Of a stretch of 64,000 nucleotides of DNA, positions 1 through 12,210 are shown piece by piece. The stretch comes from Microbotryum silenes-acaulis (taxonomy: Eukaryota; Basidiomycota; Microbotryomycetes; Microbotryales; Microbotryaceae). Position 1 is the stretch's first letter; each line of letters begins with the position of its first letter. The stretch is from contig QPFY01000013.1 of the NCBI GenBank assembly GCA_003665825.1, positions 558,001-622,000 on the forward strand, written 5' to 3'. Below the pieces are notes generated by a model. That model was given only the letters and a program-made list of their open reading frames with translations. It made no database searches and was not told the DNA's origin. The translations under genes were made by a program, and so were the position numbers.

Positions 1-22
1 CTCATGTCCGAGAGCGTAGGAC

Positions 23-3000
23 CTACTGCTCCTCGATCAGCCTCGCCGTCTCGGCCTCATCCGGCGGCTCCCTCCCCAACACCTTTGCCATCGCCTGCCG
101 CGTGTCGGCACCGATTTTCTGCAACTTTGGCACGAACAGCGTCGGATACGTTTTCACCACGGACTTGAGGAACGGCGTCAAATCTCTTTGGGCCATATCG
201 GCTATTGAATGATCAAAATGGATGTAGCGTGCATCAGCATAATCATCCAGGAGAGCTCGCGAGGTGCACTGTCAAGGACGAACCTCCGGCCATGCGCTGC
301 TGACAATGCGTCAAAGTACAGAACCCTTGCGCCCTTGTGATCGCGACGTAAAGAAGACGCCTGTAGACGGAACACGGGCTGTCAGGTTGATACTCGTGAG
401 GAAGGGATGTCCCGCTCAGAATTGGCTGACCTCTCTTCGGCAATCTCTTCGTCCTTTCGACAGCGGTAGAAAGGGTAGATACCTAGTTGGGAATGCGGGA
501 CGACATGAGCCTCGAGAGTAACCTCTTCGCTTGGTCGTTGAAGCGAGCTCACCGTCTTCACAAGCAGGCACGAAGATGATGGGCCACTCGAGTCCCTTGG
601 CCGCGTGACATGTCGACAGCGTCACTTTCTGCTCGGGTTCCGACGTAGATCCAGCCTGTGAGTCCCGGGCACTGCTTAAACGGCCTTTGTCCCGTGCTCA
701 CCCTCTGCTTTGAGTTCTCCTTGACTTCGTTCGTCTCCGAGTCAGTCGCAAGCATCGACACGGCTAGGAATGTTCTCAGCGGATTGTCCGTTTTGGTGCC
801 GGTCAAAACCGGTGCCGATCTGGTCGAGGTCGACGCATCGTCGTCGGCATCATCTGCTTTTCCTTTCGCGGGAATTGCAACCTCTTCAAAGTCTTCGTCT
901 TCGGGGAGCACGAGGTCGTCGACGCCTTCTGGGTGTTCTTCCGCGACGACGGTAGCGAAAGCCTGTGCGGAGAAGTTGGGCTCTCGTCATGAGCTCACAA
1001 GCACGAACGTTCCTAGGGCGCGACGGGTGTCCTCACTTTGAGCTCTTCGACGTTTTCCCATCGATCCTTGGCGTCGGGTCCTTGAGATTTCTCGAGGTGG
1101 GCTTGGTAGTTGAGGCTCGCAGTCAAGGCGTCAATCAGGTCCGGTACCGTCGCTCCCTGACGCCCGAGCCCACAGAAGGTCAGGTCCTTACCACCAACTC
1201 ACATACCCGTGCTCGATCGACTCACCTCATGCGCTTTCCGCTGAAGCTCCAAAATTAACTCGACAAAGAATTGGATCCCGTTCTTTTGCTTCAATGTCAA
1301 CGAAACTTGTCCACTCCCGTTCGCTGATTTTTTGCAAAGCTCGAAAGCCGAAACGTTCTTCAGTCTGGCTTGGGCGATGATGTCCCGAATGGTCTTGTCC
1401 CCGATTCCTCTGAGGGGCGTGTTCACAACTCGGACAAAGGCCGCGGTGTATGAGGGGTTGTCGACCAATTGTAGGTACGAGATGATGTCTTTGACTCTGC
1501 ATGATATGGCACAACTTACAGTGAGTGATCAAGGGGTTGGAGGCGAGACCAAAGAAACTTACTCTGCTCGATCAAAGAACTTGTTCCCACCGACCATCCT
1601 CGACGGTATCCCCGTTTTTTGCAGTGCCACTTCAATGTTTCTCGATAGTGCCCCGTAGCGCAACAAAACGGCGACATCACCATAATCGACGAGGTTGCCG
1701 GTATGGGCGAAGAGATGCTTGATCTGAGCTGCGATGAAGGTCGCTTCTTCGTAGGCATTGGAAGCGCAATGGAGGACGACCGACGATCCGGCACCATGTG
1801 TGGCTTTTAGCCCTTTTTGAATTCGGTTCGCGTCTGAGAATTCCCAGACGTAGCCCATTAGCTTGGTCACTCCCATCATTCCACGATTGAAGGGTGTCTT
1901 CGTACCCTGCCGAACGACGGCTAAAGCGGCACCCAAGATCGCGCCTGTACTTCGGTAGTTCTCCTCCAAAAAGATCTGCTTGACCGGCTTAAAATCGTTG
2001 ACCATACGTTCCAGGTTCCCGACTTCGGCGTTGCGCCAGCCGTAGATGGACTGATCGGGATCGCCGACGATGGTGAGGGACTGGCAGCCGCGGGCGATGG
2101 TCGTGACGAAGTCGTACTGGATTGCGTTCGTGTCTTGGAATTCGTCGATGAGGACGGATTGAATGTCGGATACGATGGATTTGTGCTTGCGAACGAGTTC
2201 AAGGCTGGACATGTCAGAGCTCAGATTCAGATCAGCGGCTCTCTTAGGGTCAATCGAGTCGGTTTTGGGCACTGACCCTCGCACGAGCAAGTCGTCGAAA
2301 TCGAGCGCGTTGTCCTTTGCTAGCTCGTCCTCATAGACCCTGTAGAGCACGCGTGGGGCAAAGCATCAGATTTTGGGGGCTGCAAGAGTTTAATCAATGA
2401 TCTGCGAAACGAACTGGTAAATGTTGGCGATCGCATCCGTCTTTTCTCTCGCTTTGAAGTAGTCGGTCGAATCGCCTTGGGTTCGATAGGCTCGGGGCGA
2501 GAGACCGGTCGCTTTGCACTTTGTGATTACGTCGAGAAGGTATTTGGGGTTGAGCTCCTTGCGCAACTCCTCGGGGCATTTGGCGGTGACGACTGCTCGT
2601 TTGGCGGTGGCGAGACTGTCACGGTGAGCAAACGATGTTCAGGATTGAGCGCTGATAGAGTGCGTGTATGCGAGCCGGCGGAACTTGACTGACCAGTCAT
2701 CCCGATCGGCCACTGTAAAGTCATTCCTGATGCCGATACGCCGACCATACCGTCGCAAGTAGCGCACACACACGCTGTGGCTGGAAGCCGACGTGCCGAA
2801 TGATGTACGGTCAGCCGAATTTTGTTGGGACTCGTTTCGGAGAGTGCGTCGCTCACAAGGTGCCCATGATGATACTATCAACGATTTCCTTGCCGACGAG
2901 CAAAGCCAGCCGCGTCTTCATTTCGTTTGCAGCCTTATTGGTGAATGTGACCCTGTGATGACCCCGGGGAAACTGGTTCAGCTGGGATACCGCGGCAAGA

Positions 3001-3663
3001 TGTGTGGCGAGCGCCGAGGCCAGGACTGACACGACAAGGTGTTGAGGTTGAATCTTGTAGTGTTGGAGCAGGTACGCGACTCGGCTCGTCAGAACTTTGG
3101 TCTTGCCTGGTTCGCGGGTCGGGGGGATGAGAGAGACGTGGCGTGAGTTGTTCGAGTCGTGTTGACACTGTTACGGGTCTCCCTCGACTTGATGGCGTGC
3201 GGGTCGATCACCACTCACCACTGCCCGGCCCCGCGAGGATCTGCAGACTACCAAGATCGGCGGTGACGGCTGCGAGCTGAGCGGTATTCAGTCCGACAAG
3301 ATACTCTTGCGGTTGTCGTTGCTGAAAAGTCAAGGTCGACTGCTTGAGGCTGGTCCGATTGCTCTTCGACTGAGTTGGGGTCGTTGTCGCGGTGGAGTCG
3401 TCGCCGCGTGGATCGAGAACATCGCCGACTTGGTCCCAGGGCTGGTCCCAGGGCGGTTCGTTTTGTGCTTGCTCCTGGCCACTATCACTATCTCCCTCCT
3501 GCTCTGCTGCAGCGATCAAAGCCGCCTCGTCCTCGTCGTCGATTGCGGTTGGCATTGGCATCGTGTCGCACTCGCCAAAGCTGAAGCTCTGAAGCGTCGT
3601 CGCGTTGAGCAAAGTGAGACGCGCGGCGAGATGGATGTCATTCGGACAGACATCATACGTCAT
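23..3663 (-). CDS. SRS2: UvrD/PcrA-family 3'-5' DNA helicase, Srs2-like
   Basis: ATP-dependent DNA helicase of superfamily 1A; Srs2 strips Rad51 from single-stranded DNA and restrains recombination in the nucleus. The N-terminal exon (3208-3663) has an acidic Gln/Glu-rich leader, then a Q-motif-like stretch (LNTAQLAAV) and a Walker A start (LAGPGSG), cut by an intron just before the catalytic Lys-Thr. Downstream exons on the minus strand carry Walker B (DEFQDTNAIQ), motif III (GDPDQSIYGWRNAEV), motif IV (EENYRST), motif V (TCHAAKGLEWP) and motif VI (LLYVAITRAQG). After motif VI only about 75 residues remain before the TAG at 23-25, so the long C-terminal tail of yeast Srs2 is absent. There are roughly ten introns. 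An in-frame Met at 3567 is an alternative start. The last intron boundary (about 200-290) is inferred. The gene diverges from the DHHC gene, and an ACGCGT lies 17 bases upstream of the start. Confidence 0.9.
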
Positions 3664-3679
3664 GGCGGCTCAGCGAATT

Positions 3680-3685
3680 ACGCGT
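3680..3685. promoter_or_regulatory. ACGCGT (MCB-like) element upstream of SRS2
   Basis: A perfect MluI cell-cycle box hexamer lies 17 bases upstream of the chosen helicase start, in the divergent promoter shared with the DHHC gene. In other fungi MBF-type factors bind ACGCGT and drive G1/S expression of replication and repair genes. Function here is inferred from position only; the same hexamer also occurs inside several coding regions. Confidence 0.3.
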
Positions 3686-3915
3686 GGCTGTTTTGAGATT
3701 TTCTGAAACGTTGATTCCTCTTCCCCTTTGGATGTCGATGTAAACCTCAAGGGTTGGAAATTCTTTCTCCCGCAAACTGTGACGCACTCCGAGTGGTGCC
3801 GAGGAATTTGGCCGGTGTCTTGTCGCGCGCCGATCGAGCTCTGTCGCAACAACTCCTTATTTTCGCGCTTCTCCCTTCCACCCGGCGGGCCTCTGACGGG
3901 CTGCGTCAAGAGTCA

Positions 3916-5739
3916 ATGTCACGGCAGCGGCCGCCGATCGCCGCGCCCCTTCTGTCGTTCCCACCCAACCCATCGACCCCGCACGCTCCCCACCATGACC
4001 GGTGCTCCCTCCTGCCCACCGTCGCCGGCGCAACCTTCACCTCGTCCTCAACCGCCTCAACGACCGCGACTGTTGCGGCTGCCAGTGGCTTTCGACCGCC
4101 ACCGCGCAAGCAGCGCCACTTGATCGTCCGAATATGTCTCATGACACCCCTCTTCTTCATCACCTCGCTCTACCTCTTTGCCGCCTATGCCTACATGTTC
4201 TCCCTCGTGCTGGCAAGTTCACCGATGACTGCCACGTCGAGACCTAGCCTCCCTCGCTAACTGCGGTCAACATCAACAGGACTATCTGTGGATGGAAAGA
4301 CACTCCTACTTCAAAGCATCCGTCTACGCGATCGTCTTTCTCTGGTTCGAGCTCAACGGGTTGATCGCGGTCTGGCATTGCTGGTACCGCGGAGGGGGCC
4401 ACATCCTAGCCTCGCGACCGGGCGACGACGACGACGAAGAGCAACTCCTTGGCACCCCCCATCGATCAGCGCCGATACCTGTCAGGCCATCCCACAAGGA
4501 AGAGCACGGTCTGCTGCAGAACGATGCCGGATTGATCGTCAACCAGCCGTGGTCCGCGGTCGACTCCGCAGCTCGATCTGGGTCCACCGTCAAAACGACG
4601 GCGATGCGCGAGTTGAGCGACATGGCTCGAGCAGGTGAATTTGGTACGCATACCTCTGCACGACATGAGCAAGCAGCGTCAACGACAGGCGTGCAAGTCA
4701 AGAGCGATGGGAAGCAGAGGTGGTGTAGAAAAGTGGGTCCTCTTGTCTCTCGCTCCGCGGTGGGGCTCATGTGGGGGTGGGTCTTCGGTGGCGCTGACCA
4801 GAGCTGCTACCGTTTTCAGTGTCGACTGCCCAAGCCAGATAGGGCCCATCACTGCTCCTCGTGTCGGGCATGCGTTTTGAAGATGGACCAGTGAGTGTTT
4901 GGATCTACTGCCCGCACTGTTGCGTACTTGTCGTTTCAAGGGCTGACACGGAAACCCTTGTTCCTCCCCAAGCCACTGTCCCTGGCTGGGAGGTGGTTGC
5001 GTCGGATGGGCCAACCACAAGTTCTTCCTTCTCTTTCTCCTCTACTCTAGCGCGCTCGGTATCTGGATCTCGGCCACGACGATGAAGGAGCTTGTCGACT
5101 TTGTAGCCGACGACGACCAGGATTTTGAACTCGCCCCCGTGATCTGGGCCATCGCATTCTTCGTCGGGATCATCTTTGGCATCTCGGTCGGGCTCTTTGG
5201 GGTATACCACCTCTACTTGGCCTGTCGAAATCGAACGACGATCGAGTCGATGGAGAATTCGACCTCGGTGATCGCTTCGGATTCGAGGCCGGCGCAATAC
5301 CGCTCCGAGAATCACGCCATGTCGAGGGAAGATCGCAAGAGGTTGGAAGAGGCGCAAGGAAGACTGAATATTTACGACTTGGGGTGGAAGAGGAATTTGA
5401 AGCAGGTGATGGGGGAGAGTTGGAAGGCGTGGTTTGTGCCGTTTGGGTGGCCGTGAGTTCCAGCGGCGTTGGGTGGGTCGCGCTCTACTTTTCCCCCGGG
5501 ACTGATGCTCTGCTTTTCAAGCAACCAGAGCTGGTGACGGGCAATCCTTTCCGGTCGATCAAGAGCAACTCGACCAATTGAGGAACATCACCTTACTCAT
5601 TCGATCAGGTCAACATCACGCGCATGCGCAAATGCACTCGTCAGCGGAGTTTGCGGATGAAGACGAGGACGGGTTGAACGAGACGGAAGTCGATTCTCGC
5701 ATGTCGAGTGAAACGGGTCGAGAGATCCGCAGGGCTTGA
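3916..5739 (+). CDS. DHHC-type protein S-palmitoyltransferase (Pfa3/ZDHHC-like)
   Basis: Integral membrane enzyme that transfers palmitate to cysteines of target proteins. The first exon encodes a Pro/Ser-rich cytosolic leader and a hydrophobic segment (near 4125-4212). Exon 2 continues with a second membrane segment and a long acidic, Ser-rich loop. The cysteine-rich domain is built from three exons: DGKQRWCRK, then CRLPKPDRAHHCSSC, then the catalytic DHHCPW followed by GGCVGWANHKFF. Two further hydrophobic segments follow (about 5030-5080 and 5140-5200). A late exon contains GDGQSFPV, a motif seen after the membrane region in this family. The start is the first in-frame ATG upstream of the first membrane helix. 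Intron 1 (4213-4279) reads as GC-AG. The exact acceptor of the last intron (near 5522-5528) is ambiguous; the chosen frame ends at TGA 5737-5739. Subfamily (vacuolar Pfa3 versus others) is not settled. Confidence 0.85.
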
Positions 5740-6072
5740 CTTTTCGGGTGTATTGTAGGATCTGGAATTTGTTGTTGGAATTTTTGGACTTATGTCTGGA
5801 CGAAATTGTTGGACACATGGAATGTAATTTTGTCGCATTGGATCCTGGGATTGTACCGATCGCACTCGTCGCTAAATGAGGAGCGGGATACGATCGCCGC
5901 GGCAAGCTCTCGAAAGGGACTCGTGGCGACGATGACGAATCCTCCGTTGGCGCGTTCCCGCTCGCCTCCTGATTCAACCTCCGCCTCTGAGCATTCCTCC
6001 AACCCACTTATCCCGATCGACTCGAGTGCTTCTCTTTAGCGCTTGGTCAAGCTACCCGGACTACCCTCCATT

Positions 6073-9000
6073 ATGGCTAGCCCTCTGTTCAACGGCAGCG
6101 GTGTGGCGCGACGAGCGATCAACCTCGGCGGCGCCCATCGTTCGAGCGAGACGTCGCATCAAGAGCTCATGCAGCGCGCCAAGCGGGAGAGGGAAGGACG
6201 TGAGGAAGGGAGGAGGAGGGAAACCGCGGCGATCAAAGTGCAGGTCAGTAGTTGGAGTCGGAACAGCCTTCCTTGGGGTGTGGTGATGGCTTCCGTGATC
6301 GGCGGCGACCTGAGCGTGGCATGTGGCGCAACTCCGAGTTGACCGAGCCCACGTCGCTGCCATTGTATGCGATCACACCCTTGTTCTCGCGTACAGGCCT
6401 TCTACCGAGGAAGGGAACAAGCTTTCCGAACGCGCAATCAATTACGCACCGAATACGATCGCATGATGATGACGCCGACCGCGACCTCGTCAGCGGCTTC
6501 GTCATCGGCCTCGATCGACCCTGACGAGTTGGTCCACGCCACGAAGCGATTGGTCCTCTTCCTCGCCGAGCCGAATCAGAGTGACATTAAACGACTGGCA
6601 ATATGGTGTAGGGCGGTGCTCGTTCCGCCGCGAGGGGCATCTGGTGCGTCATTTTCACGAGGGGCCAGTGTGGGGGTTCAGTTGCGAGTGCTGACTTGCG
6701 CTATGATACGAGGACACTAGCCAAGACACCTTTGCTGTTCGCGCTCTACTTGACCCATTCGAGCACCTGGTCCACACTTGTGCGTCAGGTCACTCTGCAC
6801 CTGCTTCGACGAGCGTCCTCGAGCCCAAAGTGAGTAGCTGGCCCCACTCACGAGCTGAAAGCTGGCTCGGCGATCATTGACCTCGTGTCTCCACGGACGG
6901 CGTCATCCTGCAGTCTTCCGCAGACGCCTTTGTTTGTCGAAATCGTCAAGATCTTGTGCGATCCGTCTTCGTTGACAAAGTGGAAAATCATCCCCGTCAA
7001 AGGCCAACGAACGCCCCTAGAATACGTCCTCGACCGAAAGTTCTTCGAACTCCTTCGCACGCTGATTCTGGATATCGTAAGCTCATGAGGCCCCTTCTCG
7101 CTGAGTACAAGTCGACTTCCTAACCTTCGTCCTCTATCTTCAACAGCCTGCGAACAAACCGTCCCACCCCGCACTCTCAGCCACCGTCGCTCTCACGCTT
7201 CTCCCCTTCAAAGCTTTTCCTCCTAGCGCACCAGCGAGCAAAGCTTCTACCCCGGCTACGCCGTCCCCGACGCGACAAGCTGCACTCTCAGCTTTCATAC
7301 GCCACATACTCTCGATCGAGCTTCTTCCTAGCCGTGTGCCGTCGGCATCCCTCGCTGCACTCGTGTCCCTGCCGATCGACGAGGTGCTCACCACCGTCGC
7401 CACCGACGGCCACCTTCCACTCGACATCGAAGACAGCGTGCACCTCCTCGCAAATCTGCTCTTTCTCCTGCACAAGCGCGTTGAATCTTTTACTTCAGCG
7501 AAAGCGTTTGTCAATTACCTCTTAGCTTTGCGCTCGCTATTGGATCAAGTCCCGTCGTCTGCTTTTACCGACGCGCACAAGAACACTGTCGCTGCCTCGA
7601 GCAAAGGTAAGGGGAAAGAGGTCGAGGTCGTCGTCATCGAAGATTCGGACGACGAGTCGGAAGATGATGGAGGAGTTGCAAACGAGGCAGTCCAACGTGC
7701 ACGAGCGCGGTTGGGTGCGAGTTCGACCACTCGGGATAGGGACGGGGATGTTTCCATGACGGACGCCGCCGCCGCTTCAACTTCACCCTCACGAACCCTC
7801 AAACTCTCTCTCGATCGCCATACGACTCAATCTCTCCAGTCCGTAGCTTCACGCGACCACATCGCCCATCTGCTTGTTCTCTCTACTCGATACTCGGCTT
7901 CGTCGCGGGTACCTCTCGCCTCCTTCCTCGTTTCTTTGATGGTCGCATGGCCCGCGAAGCGTGACGATGTGCTCAACGCGTTGATGTACAGTGGAGGGAG
8001 CTCGGTGAACGAGCGGGGGGGCGGTCTCCTACGCGAGCTCTTCCGTGGCTACGTTCGCTCGGGTCCACTCGGACGAATCCTCGGGGGGGCTGGACGAGAC
8101 CGACGACTCGCTGCCGACAGCATTACTGGCTCACTGCTCGACCCTGCGCTCGCCCCGGATTGGACTGTTCTCGTCCTGCTTAGCGAACTCTATTCGCGCT
8201 GCTTGCACACGATGGGAGACGACGAGTTTTATTCGACCCGCAACCCGCTTTCGCTCGACGAGGTCGTCGGTCTATCGGCGATGCTGCGCAATCTAGCCTT
8301 CCAGCTGTACTGGCAAGAAGGGGATCTGATCTCGCAGCAAAAGGGTCGAAAGATCGCCGGGACGAGGATCTCGATCGAGGCGATGCGCTCCTTGGCGATG
8401 GCGCTGTTGCAACAGATTCACGCCAGGGACTCGAGGCGATCGTTCACGCCGCCGGACCATTGGCTCATGACGTCGCAGTTTGACCTTGCCTCTTTTATCC
8501 AGACCGTCGTCTATGAAGACGAAAAGCTGGACGCTGATGAGGAGAACGCGGCGCATGCTCCGTCGCACGACGACAACGATGCTCGAGGAGGGGTCCTCTC
8601 GCGACGACCGCACCCCCGCTCCTCGGCGAATCTCAGCAAACGGCAAATGACGTTTATCAGCCCTCGTTTAGGTGTGCTCAACAACATCCCTTTCGTCATA
8701 CCTTTTGAGACGCGTGTTGCCATCTTCCGTCAGTTCGTGGAGAACGATCGAATCCGACTCGGGCTGAACGAATTCCGCTATGACCGATCTCGACGCACGA
8801 CGGTCCGGGTTCGTCGCACAAACCTTGTGGCGGATGCGTTCCAGCAGATGAGTGGACTCGGGGCAGGGCTCAAGTCCAACATTCAGATCGTCTTCATCGA
8901 CGAACACGGAATGGAAGAGAGCGGCATCGACGGCGGCGGCCTGTTCAAGGAGTTGCTGACGAGCCTGTGCAAGGAGGCGTTCGACACCGACCGCGGATTG

Positions 9001-10406
9001 TGGCTCGAGACGGCGCAGCGCGAGTTGTACCCCAACCCTCATGCGTACGCCAAGGAGTCCTCGCAATTGGCTTGGTATACGTTCATGGGTCATATTCTGG
9101 GCAAAGCACTGTACGACGGCATCTTGATCGATGTTCGGTTCGCTGGCTTCTTCCTCGCCAAAGTGAGTGGAAACGCGCCTAGTGTTGATTCGATATCTAA
9201 GCGAGAGTATTGATCAATGGGCTCTTTGCCTTTCACTGCAGTGGCTTGGACGTCAAAGCTATCGTGCGTCTACCCCATCTTGAGACCGTGCAACACCCCA
9301 CCTGACTCCCTGGCTGCCATTCCTTCCCTTGCGTCGCAGTCGACGATCTTCAATCGCTTGACCCCGAGCTTTACTCGGGCCTGATCCAGCTCAAAAATTA
9401 TCCGGGCGATGTTGAAGCCGATATGTCGCTCAACTTTACCGTCACCGATGAAGGTGGGTCTGAGCGCAGATACTCCGCGTGGCGCATCAAAACCAGAACT
9501 CTGACCCAGCGAGCGCTTCCTCCTGCAGATTTCGGTGTGTCCAAGACGGTCGATCTGATCCCTCGGGGTAGTGAGATTGCCGTCACGAATGAGAACCGCA
9601 TCCAGTACATCTTCCTCATGTCGCACTAGTGAGTATCGCAAAGGTCCGTGTCGGCACTGTTTTGCTCGAAGCTAAATTCAGACGGGTAATCTGCGCAGTC
9701 GACTAAACGTTCAATTGGAGAAACAATGCGCGGCGTTCTTTGCTGGTCTATCCGAGATTATCCCGGAACGCTTCTTGCGCATGTTCAACCAGGACGAGCT
9801 GAGGATTTTAGTCGGTTAGTCTTCGAGACAAAACTTTATCGCCTCAGCTTCGCGTCACCCACTAACGCCGACGGCTCTCTTCGGCACCCAGGCGGTATCG
9901 ATCAACCCATCGACATTGAAGACCTCAAGGCCAACACCGTCTACGGCGGCTTTGCTGGCGAGGAAGCGAACGAGTCGATCCGAGCCTTCTGGCGCGTCGT
10001 CGAGTCGTTCGACAAGGAACAACGCTCCAAGCTCGTCAAATTCGTCACTTCTTGCGCTCGACCTCCCTTGTTGGGCTTCAAGGAACTTACACCCAAGTTC
10101 GCTCTGCGCAATGCCGGGGCAGATCAGGATCGTTTGCCAACGAGGTGAGCGGACTTCGAATTGCCGAGAACCTTTCCATGTCCCCCGGCTTTGGACTAAC
10201 GCGTGGAAGACGATGATTTTCCCTTACAGTTCAACGTGTGTGAACCTGCTCAAGATCAGCGAGTACAAAGACGAAGAAATGATGCGCCAGAAACTACTTT
10301 GTAAGTGGTCTACCGCGCCCGATTAAAGTTTACTCACTTCAGCTGACGGTTAAACCCTCCCGTTTCAGATGCGATCAACTCGGGCGCGGGCTTTGATTTA
10401 TCCTGA
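6073..10406 (+). CDS. HUL5: HECT-type E3 ubiquitin ligase, Hul5/UBE3C family
   Basis: Proteasome-associated E3/E4 ligase that extends ubiquitin chains. The N-terminus has the hallmark of the family: a short leader with a GG turn, a basic Arg/Glu-rich helix and an IQ-like element interrupted by an intron (KVQ joined to AFYRGREQAFR). A long exon at 7336-9213 holds the helical middle region with an acidic Asp/Glu/Ser insert (about 7630-7680) and the start of the HECT domain (IVFIDEHGMEESGIDGGG, LGKALYDGILIDVRFAGFF). Later short exons give LDPELYSGL, LNFTVTDE, RFLRMFNQDELRILVGG, and the catalytic loop LPTSSTCVNLLK with the thioester Cys encoded by TGT near 10236-10238. The C-terminus YAINSGAGFDLS is typical of Hul5/UBE3C, including the final acidic-aromatic tail needed for HECT activity. 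The stop is TGA 10404-10406. At least ten introns, all with canonical GT-AG ends where checked. Confidence 0.92.
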
Positions 10407-10755
10407 ACGACTCCCAGCAGCAGCTTTCGTCTCCGCATGTTCTTCCTGATCTTCTGTCGTGACTCGTCCTTTGCTATTCCGTTTCGTACCTAAGAGCTGA
10501 ATGAAAGCAAAGGTTGGCTGAATCGCATAGTCTTTGGGGAGCTTTGGCGTGCCCAGGAGGTCTTCCTGCGGATGAACCCGGGTCGCCCGCTCGTCGTTCC
10601 GAAGGTCTCCCTTGGCAACCTTAATCCTATTGAGAAGGACGTGAATGGATTCCACTGCTTGCTTTCATCAAGCGTTCACGAGGGAGGTAAGAAGAGATAG
10701 GTACCTGTCCGGAGCCATAGAAATCGAAACCTGTCACAGCCTGAGCAGAAGCCAT
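10398..10755 (-). CDS. Possible small two-exon protein of unknown function
   Basis: Not recognised. An ATG at 10755 opens a 17-codon exon (reads MASAQAVTGFDFYGSGQ), followed by GTACCT. A 43-base intron (10662-10704, ending AAAG) would join it in frame to an 85-codon exon with a Lys/Arg-rich start and a charged, Gln/Glu/Ala-rich end, about 100 residues in total. No signal peptide or membrane helix is visible. The stop at 10398-10400 would lie inside the last codons of the HECT ligase on the opposite strand, an unusual coding overlap, and the intron is short. The reading is coherent but may be fortuitous. Confidence 0.2.
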
Positions 10756-10905
10756 GGAGATCGAGTGCGAGTGCGGTGGTGCCTCTCGATCAGAGATCGA
10801 GTTGCACGGCTGGTCCTCCCGACAAGCTTGATGAGTGTTTCAGCCTGAGCTCCGAGGGGGGTTTGTCCTGTGAGGGCCGCCGCGACGGGTGAATTTATCA
10901 CGCTT

Positions 10906-10925
10906 TGGGGGTGGGGGGATGGGGG
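10906..10925 (+). other. G-run cluster, candidate G-quadruplex
   Basis: Runs of five, six and five G separated by one and two bases on the plus strand. The middle run can be split, so four G3 tracts are available. It lies in the 3' region of the HECT ligase gene. No functional evidence. Confidence 0.3.
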
Positions 10926-12191
10926 ATCGTCTTTGGCTATCACTTTTTGTGTCAATCAGAACGACAGATTTGAGTACCAATCCATGTGTTGATCGAAGGT
11001 AGACCTACGTAGCTCAGTATTGCGCGTCGCAAACTCTATCAAGTGGAGGAGAATTCGCAATTTTAGGCGCAGGCGCGCACGGGCCGACTCCTGCGCATTA
11101 TAGTATCGCGCGCTTGCCGCCTCGGCCCCAGAAGGGGGAGAAACCTAAGTAATATAAGAGGTACTATGCAAGAAATGAGCTTGGCACCTCAAGCTCAAAT
11201 TCGGGAAAATGAGCCTAAGCTCGCTGGGTCTGCCTCTCACTTGCCTTGCACCAGCTGGTCGGCCGGAATCCCGGAATACTTCGTAACTCGAGCTCCGGCG
11301 ATCCGGCGACCGAGCCGGAGAGCGGCCGCGGCACTAGCACTTAATTCGGGAAGTTTGGAACCAGGCGCCTGTCCGTTGCACTTGCTGGAAATGCCTACTT
11401 ATAGCGTTCGTATCCAAGGCTAGTCATACGAACGCCGCCTGACTTAAAGATGCCTGAGAATCAACGCGAGGCCACCGGGATCCTGGGCGCCGGTCGCGAC
11501 GGAGCGATCGGTGAGATCGGGAATTGAGACGCCGTGCACGACCTTAAGTTCGACTGAAGTCGAGATCGATGCTCGTGCACTCTTCTGTGTGCAGGTGCCC
11601 CTCCGTGTTGTCTCACAGCACGTATCGGTAATCCTGCTCTCAAAATGCTGAGCTGGCGCCAGGTTTCCCGTGGAGTTGATGATGTCCGGCGGTAGGAGGC
11701 GCCACGTCGACATTGGCGAACCCCGCGAAAGAATTGAAGCGGTTCATAACGCGCTTTCAAAACCCATTGAACCGGCTGCTTCAAACGCCACATTCATTGT
11801 TTCATGATCGTGAGAACGACATTGAATTCACAATGGATAGGGTCGATGCAAACCCTACGACAGACTTTTCCCCTCGCACTAGGCGACTCGGAGCTAATCG
11901 AGCGGCTCGACCCGCGGTGGCCAGCCTTGGGGTCGGTTTGTCTAGTCAAAGTCAATCCCGATTCGCCGATGCTCGAAGAGAGGAGGTGACATTTTTTAGT
12001 CCGGGTCGAGCTGCGTTTCGCAGTCCACTGGTCGTCGCGACTAGTTCTGAGAATACACGTCCGTGCCACCTCGTGCCCACGACCACATACTGAGTTAGCC
12101 TCTTCGGAAGCGCAAGCTCCCGAGCTGCTAAAGCAGCGTGGTGGACGATCGTCAGCCCGGATTCCGGGCGTTTTCTTCTCAGATCTGAATT

Positions 12192-12210
12192 GGGAGGCGG
12201 GTGGGGGGGG
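12192..12210 (+). other. G-run cluster, candidate G-quadruplex
   Basis: GGG, then AGGC, then GGG, T and eight consecutive G give four G3 tracts with loops of four bases or fewer. It sits about 800 bases upstream of the CENP-B-type gene. Structure is predicted by pattern only. Confidence 0.35.

Noticed and set aside
11010..11020. tRNA A-box-like TAGCTCAGT
   Set aside because: No B box (GGTTCGANNCC) or cloverleaf within the next 60-80 bases.
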